Source: Haematobia irritans
Lineage: Eukaryota > Arthropoda > Insecta > Diptera > Muscidae
DNA: 64,000 nucleotides
Direction: 5' to 3'
NCBI RefSeq assembly: GCF_050003625.1
Contig: NC_134397.1
Location: forward strand, 280,606,070-280,670,069
The notes beneath the pieces are model-generated. The model saw only the letters and a list, made by a program, of their open reading frames with translations, had not been told where the DNA came from and made no database searches. The position numbers were made by a program, and so were the translations under genes. Of the stretch, positions 58,201-64,000 are shown piece by piece (the stretch's first letter is position 1; each line of letters starts with the position of its first letter).

Positions 58201-58420
58201 CCTCAAAATTAAATATATAATACACTACACTACATAATACACTACAATACTAATCTAAAAATAAATACCGGAAGGAATTCACATAATATCCATTTTAAGC
58301 TGATAATAGGATGTAAATGAAACTGACGATGTGATGCACATTTTCATCCAGAAGTTAATGATATGGAATAATATCAAGTTTTTAACAATTTTAATTGTTT
58401 GCACTTTGAAATGTTTCTGG
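58201..58420. other. Unassigned AT-rich sequence
   Basis: Contains a short tandem 'ATACACTACACTACATAATA'. No gene. Confidence 0.3.
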
Positions 58421-58429
58421 AAACTTTTT

Positions 58430-58620
58430 CTTGCCGATAAGCCACTCATTTTTCATCGGTCAGTTTCTTAATGTTTGCAAGAATGTAGCATCCAACGATT
58501 TTAGTTTTCTGCAAAGAGATTTAAATTTAGTTACTTCTCTAAAATGTTGATTTAATTTTTCATATTGACTTACCAATTATTATAAACTATTTGAAGCAGC
58601 TGTTGCATTTGAAAAACACT
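58430..58620 (-). pseudogene. Small spliced-looking unit V1, minus strand
   Basis: Read on the minus strand: a short frame 'MQQLLQIVYNNW', then GTAAGT, a ~65-bp intron-like stretch with a TAACTAA branch-like motif and CTCTTTGCAG, then 'KTKIVGCYILANIKKLTDEK' and TGA. The splice signals are good. A mutated relative in the opposite orientation lies at 63841-64000. I do not recognise the protein. It may be a multicopy element or a fragment of a duplicated gene. The ORF at 58591-58806 (+) is not supported. Confidence 0.35.
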
Positions 58621-58826
58621 TATCCTGTGTTTATTGGGATTTATTTTGGAGCTCCCATTCATTTGCACGGTTTTTTCAAACTTGCATCATTGAATATTTT
58701 GCAGTACGTACTGAGTTGGTCAACATTATTAAAAACATATCAAGCAAATCTTGCGCGTAAATTAATGGCAACCACAATCATCACAATGCAAATAAAACAT
58801 CTTTAATTTTATTTTATTTGAAACAG

Positions 58827-59016
58827 ACAACGAATTCAAACAGAATTTCCTCATACGAACCCAGATTTACTAGTACCGAATAAGTCGAATGTTTCAATAT
58901 TGAAACTGATAACATATGGCGAGTTGCAGATATCAGTATTTTGTGTGGACAAGCTACCTATGTTCTTTGAAAATGAGGAAAATAAATTGGTACCAACTTT
59001 GTACAGCTTGTGGCAG
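58827..59016 (+). CDS. eIF2D: eIF2D, N-terminal exon (second coding exon)
   Basis: Follows a TTGAAACAG acceptor and ends at CAG|GTAAAT. It encodes 'RIQTEFPHTNPDLLVPNKSN', then 'ISVFCVDKLPMFFE' and 'KLVPTLYSLWQ'. This is the N-terminal MCT1-like domain of eIF2D (ligatin), where family members have a PTVYTLW motif. The ~20-25 residues before it, typically starting MF-K-F, would be in a short first exon not found upstream. eIF2D is a ribosome-binding factor that can deliver tRNA in a GTP-independent way and acts in post-termination recycling and reinitiation. Confidence 0.9.
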
Positions 59017-59171
59017 GTAAATTGTTCAATTGCTGGAAAAGATTTCATCTCCATATGCACATTTTTCTACAATGTTAATATGCTTTTTTATTTATATTAT
59101 ATTGTCTGTAAATTAATGAAATAGATACGAAATTTCGATAAAATTTTGTATGCACAATGAACATGTTGCAG

Positions 59172-59313
59172 GTCCCAGATCTGTTGCCATATTTTACAAC
59201 ACATCCAGCGGTTTTGCCTAAACTTAATAATGGTGCAGATTTAATGTTGCCTGGCGTTGTTGTTCAGGGTGTTGGGATGAATATGTACGGTCATTACAAA
59301 AAAGGTCAATTGG
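59172..59313 (+). CDS. eIF2D: eIF2D, PUA-region exon
   Basis: Phase 0 after CAG|GTC. It encodes 'VPDLLPYFTTHPAVLPKLNN', 'GADLMLPGVVVQGVG' and 'YGHYKKGQL', a near-perfect fit to the family motif PDLLPTFTTWP...GADLMLPG. It ends in a phase-1 donor GTAAGTA at 59314. Intact. Confidence 0.93.
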
Positions 59314-59426
59314 GTAAGTACTTTAGCAAATGATTCTCTTGTCTCTCGATAAGGAAATAAAGTCATTAGCTCGTTTATATAATATGAAATTAAATAAAAA
59401 TTAGCATATTTTTTAATGAAATTCAG

Positions 59427-60793
59427 TTGCTGTTAATTTATCGTCAAACAAATCGGCCGTGGGAATTGGATATCTTCCACGATCTAGTGATGATCTGTAC
59501 ATGAGTGGAGGTCACGGAGTTGCTGTAAAAATATTACATGTTTTTGGGGACAAATTGTGGGCTATTGAACCCCAGATAGCTCAACAAGTTCCTCAATTCA
59601 AAATTACAAGCTTAACAGATGACGACTTTCCTGAATTGGGCAGTGTAAAGCACACCGGAAAACAAAATAAAGCGTCTCCAAACTTGGATGAGCAGAATGA
59701 AGAGATCTTAACGGAAGGTATCCAAAACTTTAACCTTGACGCAGATATCGCAATAAGTTCACAAATAAACTTCAAAACAGAGAGTAAAGGAAATATTGTA
59801 GTCGCTAATGACATTAATATGGAAATTTGCAATTCAGAAAGATCTAATGAAACAACTCCAGAATTGATGTTGAGAAATGCATTTCTGTCTGCTCTTAAAA
59901 ATCGTGGACACTCCTTGCAGCTTCCCCTATTAACAAGTACATTTTTCCGATCATATATTTTGCCCGAGTGCGGGCAAAGTTTGGATTTAAAAAAAACGAA
60001 ATACAAAAAATTATCAAACTTTCTCAATGAGATGATTGACGATGGCTTTATTGTAGTTAGAGAAGAGACAAAAGGCGTGGACAAGATAATTTCTATCGAT
60101 TTTGAACATCCAGATTTGGTCAATTTCGTAACGGATTACAAGCAACCTATAAATAACATGGAAGAATCCAATGAAAATTCTTTATTTCACTCCGAATTAA
60201 CGGAACTCTATATTGTTACCGATGCCGTTGCAGCTCTATTTACCAAGTTAAATTATAAACGAGGAGAAGGCATAGCGGCTCAACAAGTTAAGAAAGTTAT
60301 TCGCGAATACATCAATAAAGTCAACTTATCCTTGTCAAAAAAACCAGAAGATGAAGCAAAATCGTATATCCTAGACGAATGTCTACAATCCATATGTAAG
60401 ACCAATGTAGCTACCTTGTCGAAAATCGTCGCAACCGTAACATTACAAATGGATCATTCATATCAGATGTGTACTGCTAAGGACGTTAGTGGTAATAAAC
60501 CCATGATACAAATGTCATTGGCCACGAGATCTGGCAACAAAAAAGTTACGCTTGTTAGTAATATTGAATGTCATGGAATTATATTGTCAGAATTCATAAA
60601 ATTATGTAAACAAGGAGCAGCGGCTAGCACCACAATTGTTTCACTTCCCAATCAAAAGAAGGAAATGCTTCAGATTCAAGGAAATCAAGTACGATTCATA
60701 TATACACTCTTAACAGAAACTTATAAAATATCACCAAAATATATACTCGGCCTTGAATTAGCTAAAGATGGCAAAAAACACAAAAGGAAATAA
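59427..60793 (+). CDS. eIF2D: eIF2D, C-terminal exon
   Basis: Acceptor TTCAG, stop TAA, 455 codons. First comes the rest of the PUA domain ('AVNLSSNKSAVGIGYLPRSS', 'GHGVAVKILHVFGDKLWAIE'), then an acidic linker. A winged-helix-like region follows ('NAFLSALKNRGHSLQLPLLT', 'KKLSNFLNEMIDDGFIVVRE'), then a SWIB-like part ('RGEGIAAQQVKKVIREYINK'). The C-terminal SUI1/eIF1-like domain has 'KKVTLVSNIECHGI', 'EMLQIQGNQVRFIYTLLTE' and a Lys-rich tail. The domain order is that of full-length eIF2D. An AATAAAATTAAATA stretch right after the stop could serve as poly(A) signal. The long minus-strand ORF at 59593-60123 is a shadow. Confidence 0.95.
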
Positions 60794-61023
60794 AATTAAA
60801 TAGATTTGTTATCCTAAAAAGTACCATCCAATTATTTTTGTTTGGAAATTGATTTATTAAACAAATTACAGTCATATAAAGTTATGAATGTAGAAATATA
60901 ATGTAGGTGCTAACAATGAAGGTTTTTTACCTACATATGTGACCATTGCATAATCGATCCGCTGCATGTTTATGGGATCGATAACACATTTCCCGATTAT
61001 TTAGTCATTTTGATTGTCATTGT
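60794..61023. other. eIF2D 3' flank and repeat X fragment
   Basis: Probable 3' UTR, then 'CATGTTTATGGGATCGATAA' to 'CGATTATTTAG' (60967-61001), a piece also seen inverted at 48833-48870. Confidence 0.45.
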
Positions 61024-61760
61024 TCAATAGGTGGGAACTAATGATAAAATGGTCCAGAAATAGTTCCCATTTGGGAACGAGGGGTTGATGTCGCACACAC
61101 GCTTCATGTCGGACGCGTGGTCCATGAGCCAGTTGTATAATGTTTTACCATTGACATTATCGTTGTGGTCTCCCCAGGTTACACTTTTGGCGTTAAAGTC
61201 GCCCCCAATTACTACACCAAGGAATGACTCGACAGTTTCCAAATTTTTTTCTAAATCAGATTTTAAAATATCTCTGGTTAGATTGCAAGGCACCTAGATT
61301 GAGCCAACAAGCAGTTTGTGAGGAGAGTTGTTTTTGTTAAGTGTAATGTCGACAAACGTCGCACGCATTCCGGAGAATCCGACATGCACACTTTTGAAGG
61401 AGATGTCTTTTCTAGTAAGAATTGCAACACCAAGGGGGGAATTGTCATAGGTGAAATTATATCGCATTATAGACACTTGTCCATTCATTTTGAGGTGACA
61501 TTCTTGTATGAAGGGAATATCAATTTTATAATAATGTAAAAAATTAGACAGCTCGATTTGGCGGCTTCTGTGTATCAGTGACCTGACGTTGAAAGTAATG
61601 AATTTTAGCTTTTTATGGTTCATTTTTAATCTTGTTGTAAAGTCGCAAGAATTCAGCTTTAGCTTCGGACTTTGGCATGAGTTTGTATTCTTTAAGAAAT
61701 TTCTCAATTTCTTGCTCAATGGTAAGTTCTTCTGGAGCCATGAAATATGAAGCGAGTTTT
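61024..61760 (-). pseudogene. Jockey/I-type LINE ORF2, endonuclease N-terminus only
   Basis: Minus strand. 'KLKFITFNVRSLIHRSRQIE' (the family N-[VI]-R-S-L motif), 'PFIQECHLK' (catalytic Glu) and 'GVAILTRKDI' are followed by an in-frame TAG at 61294. The same frame resumes with 'SFLGVVIGGDFNAKSVTWGD' (catalytic DFN) and ends near 61024. No reverse transcriptase follows, so the 3' three quarters of the element are gone. Losing the 3' side is unusual for LINEs, which are normally 5'-truncated. Confidence 0.75.
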
Positions 61761-61769
61761 AGAAATTCA

Positions 61770-62776
61770 TCAACAGTAGATTTTTTCGGTGTTGCAGTTT
61801 TGTTGAAATAACTTTACAAAAGACTTACCAGGGGTGATGAGTGAAGAAACGACATTTCGGACATTGTCTCTGGCAGATTCTCTTTCCTCTCTGGCTTTTA
61901 CTATTCTCTCCATCTTTTTGGCTACGTATTTTTTATACGCGGAACAGCCTTTCCAGCCACAAATCACGCAAGCTGGCTGTGAATCATCTTTATTTTTTCT
62001 TGGGCAGTTCCCGGGTTCATGCTTAGTATTACACTTTACGCACCTATACTCGACATCGACGCCATTGTATTTCTTTCTCTTTATTGTTTGGTTTTTCCCA
62101 GCTTATTATTTGGCTAGCGATTGCGTTGATATGTTTAACATCATCTACTGTCTTACCAGGGTGCAAAGTGAATATAAAAAGACCAGTAATATATTTGTTT
62201 CTGATAGAATGTGGTGTGGAAAATCGCAAAACTTTCGCCACAGCTCCGGGCACCATCAAATCTAATTTGGTTTTGACTTCCTCTTCTGTGGTTTTTATAT
62301 GGAGGCCACGAATGACGAGTAGGACTTAATTTTATTTTCCCTTAGCAATGCGGTCATTTCTGAGTGTACTGTACTGCAGTGTCAGCAAAAAATATTTTAC
62401 TTTTGCGGCGGTTAACATTCTTAATTTTAAAGATTTTGGGCTCTCTTGCTTCCAATTGTGCAACAAGTGAATTTATGTTTTGGTCAAATAAGAAAATTGG
62501 CGGACAAAATTTTTGTCTTGGAACTACCTCAGTAGCAGCTGCAGTTGAAGTTGCTGCCGAGTGTGTCTGATGTGTGTTGATTGTGGTTTTCTGCTGGATT
62601 GTCTGTACTGGTTGTAGGAATTCCAGTTTTCCTAGTATGGAAAAACGGTTTTGATTGTTGACATCAAAAGAAGTCACGTCAATATTCTCTACGGAATCAT
62701 CTCTCCTCATTTTCTTCTTCACACTTCCCACTTGTGCAAAATCATGGGACATCTTGAAGTCGGTCAAATATCGCAA
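61770..62776 (-). pseudogene. Jockey/I-type LINE ORF1 (gag-like), frameshifted
   Basis: Minus strand from ATG near 62753 ('MSHDFAQVGSVKKKMRRDD'). A Ser/Thr/Ala/Gln-rich N-terminal half reaches 'IFLFDQNINSLVAQLEAREP', then a gag-like middle ('VAKVLRFSTPHSIRNKYITG', 'HPGKTVDDVKHI'). A frame change near 62090 leads to zinc knuckles 'CNTKHEPGNC' and 'CVICGWKGCSAYKKY', then a basic coiled stretch ('VAKKMERIVKAREERES'). The knuckle pattern (CVKC-H-C ... C-C-H-like) is that of Jockey/I-type ORF1 proteins. Another frame break lies near 62340. Confidence 0.7.
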
Positions 62777-62833
62777 AATTGTTTTCTAAAAATCATTTAA
62801 TTTGTTCACGATTGTTTACTTGTTTACCTTCAA

Positions 62834-63055
62834 TCAACAAATCAACGGTATGGCAGAGATATTTATAATGTCCCTACCTGAGAAGTGGGCTGCACATAAC
62901 CTATCACCAACATTCAGTTCTTTTCCGCATGCCAATTCCCACTTCCTATGCCTTGTTTCATTCCTTGGAATTCCAAAAGAAGGTCCACCTTTCCCGTCAA
63001 CCACCTTTCCGCATATACAACAACAGATTTTCGAATTTAAATATGAACTTCCCAA
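62834..63055 (-). CDS. THAP-type zinc-finger domain, partial gene
   Basis: Minus-strand frame of 73 codons. It contains 'ICCCICGKVVDGKGGPSFGI', 'ETRHRKWELACG' and 'DRLCAAHFSGRDIIN', which fits the THAP C2CH consensus: C-x2-C, an invariant Trp about 30 residues on, then C-x2-H followed by Phe. THAP domains bind DNA and occur in host regulators and in P-element-type transposases. A TGA lies in frame just upstream, so the domain either begins at a splice acceptor or is a fragment. It ends near a possible donor (GAAG|GTAAAC at about 62826). No transposase part was seen nearby. It reads toward the LINE ORF1. Confidence 0.6.
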   Translation of the reverse strand: MGSSYLNSKICCCICGKVVDGKGGPSFGIPRNETRHRKWELACGKELNVGDRLCAAHFSGRDIINISAIPLIC

Positions 63056-63840
63056 AACTTTTCAGTTTGAGGGTAAATATAATTTTCAACATAAATTCAA
63101 CTTGACTTGAAATAGCTCATCTTCAAATTGTTTGCGAATTACTTCCAATTTGCCAAAATGTTGACGAAATCTTTGAAAAGGTGTTGAAGATAATAGGTCT
63201 GTTCGCGTACTTTTCCAATAAAAAATATCCAGTAAAAACTAGCAAGAGAGTAAGAGTGTATTTTACACTCTTTGCTTAAAGTTGCTGAAAAGTACACGAA
63301 CGGTATCCAGTAACTATTTGCACATTGAAAATTTCAGCTGCTAAAACATTGAAAACAAAAAACGAATCCTGTGTATTTAACTTCCAATCGTAGTTGCCGA
63401 ACATGTACATTGTATTGGTACTCTGTTTGTTATCAATAACCAGCTGGCAACGTATGCTATGGTTTGCAAGATTTTACTGGGAAAAAAATCTCTAGCAAAA
63501 ACTTGCAATTTCTCTATCTCATAACTGTCAAATGTAGTCTCTCTACGGCTCTCTTTTGCTGGCGTTTTGGTGTAAACGAACGACTTCCAGTAAAAATTTC
63601 TAATAATTATCAAAAATTATCGGGTTCTCGAACGGAGCTAATATGAGAAAACTTTGACAAAACACTACCCTAAAATGCAACGAAAAAACCATGTGGTTTT
63701 CAATACTTATTTGTGCAACGAAGTTCGTGGTCAATTGCAAGAAATAAAAAAAAATTGAAAATTTTAGACAAATAACCAAATAGTTTTTAAAAATATGTAA
63801 GTGGAAATAAAAAATGAAATAAAACTTTAAGGAAGTCACT
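63056..63840. other. Unassigned region with short repeats
   Basis: An inverted pair (CTGTTCGCGTACTTTTCCAA at 63199 and GAAAAGTACACGAACGGTAT at 63289) bounds a ~110-bp possible MITE. A piece at 63487-63590 ('CTCTAGCAAAAACTTGCAAT') recurs at 6084-6170 inside the hAT element. No gene recognised. Confidence 0.4.
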
Positions 63841-64000
63841 AAATGTATATCTCTTTGTCGAAAACTAAAATTATGGATTCTACGTTCTTGAAAACATTAA
63901 AAAGCTGACCGATGAAAAAATGGTGGACAATTAACTGGAACTGCTTCAAATAGTTTATAATAATTGGTACGTCCATATGAAAAATTAAATCAACACTTTA
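63841..64000 (+). repeat. Unit V2, inverted relative to 58430-58620
   Basis: 'CTCTTTGTCGAAAACTAAAA' and 'AAAAAGCTGACCGATGAAAA', then 'CTGCTTCAAATAGTTTATAA' and a GTACGT. This is the V1 sequence in opposite orientation, but with the two exon-like parts in swapped order and the AG acceptor mutated to CG. It continues beyond the window. Confidence 0.55.

Noticed and set aside
58591..58806. 71-residue plus-strand ORF as eIF2D first exon
   Set aside because: It does not resemble the eIF2D N-terminus and has no splice path into the exon at 58827.
59593..60123. 176-residue ORF on the minus strand
   Set aside because: It is entirely antisense to the well-supported eIF2D coding exon.

Overview
The window is a eukaryotic, AT-rich, intron-containing sequence from a fly. 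A higher (calyptrate, muscid-like) dipteran fits best. The evidence is short fly-type introns, a yellow-family gene, an eIF2D gene, HINE/mini-me type Helitron-derived repeats carrying (GTCT)n tracts, a DD41D mariner, a gypsy element primed by tRNA-Lys(CUU), BEL/Pao, PHD-ORF1 non-LTR elements and long (AT)n tracts. The species cannot be fixed from sequence alone.

Host genes are few. (1) A yellow/MRJP-family gene on + (exons 470-660, 1017-1395, 18257-18621) has a 16.9-kb intron made almost entirely of nested transposons; its first and last exons were not found. (2) A multi-exon gene on + (29424-30558, possibly starting before the 100-N gap at 29083-29182) ends in a DUF4806-like region. (3) A three-exon gene on - (45822-44656) resembles PAAT (C10orf88). 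(4) eIF2D lies on + (58827-60793) and lacks only a short first coding exon. A THAP zinc-finger reading frame lies on - at 63055-62834. Genes 2 and 3 are each broken by one single-base shift, and the integrase of an otherwise young gypsy copy has four. Either assembly indels or real decay could explain this.

Transposon layout: 2.1-7.9 kb holds a hAT element (3515-6297, 8-bp duplication TTTATACC) filled with a degenerate ~29-bp tandem array and carrying a nested TA-duplicating element; an inverted sister of the latter sits at 2169-2987. From 7.9 to 14.8 kb a 2-kb element (full copy at 25004-27165) is split by two HINEs, a palindromic MITE and a mariner. From 15 to 24 kb there are more TA-flanked elements, a reverse HINE, two tRNA-like SINEs, a Tc1-type MITE inside (AT)n, and a 320-bp unit that carries an (AT)n tract. 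At 27-28.6 kb lies a gypsy integrase relic interrupted by a second copy of that unit. From 31.98 to 40.06 kb is a complete gypsy element (LTRs of ~1.5 kb, GATT duplication). From 40.3 to 43.0 kb is a deleted BEL/Pao copy interrupted by a piggyBac-type MITE. From 46 to 49 kb is a cluster of nested TIR elements. From 50.7 to 55.0 kb is a CR1/Jockey-like LINE (-) inside HINE debris. From 61.0 to 62.8 kb is a 3'-truncated Jockey/I-type element (-).

No operon-like organisation exists. The main story is stratified transposon nesting, where paralogous copies inside the same window act as empty sites for one another. No clearly new defence or catalytic system was found; the most unusual items are the unit that appears to spread (AT)n tracts, the tandem-array hAT, the RESite-supported palindromic MITE, and a small duplicated spliced unit on either side of eIF2D.
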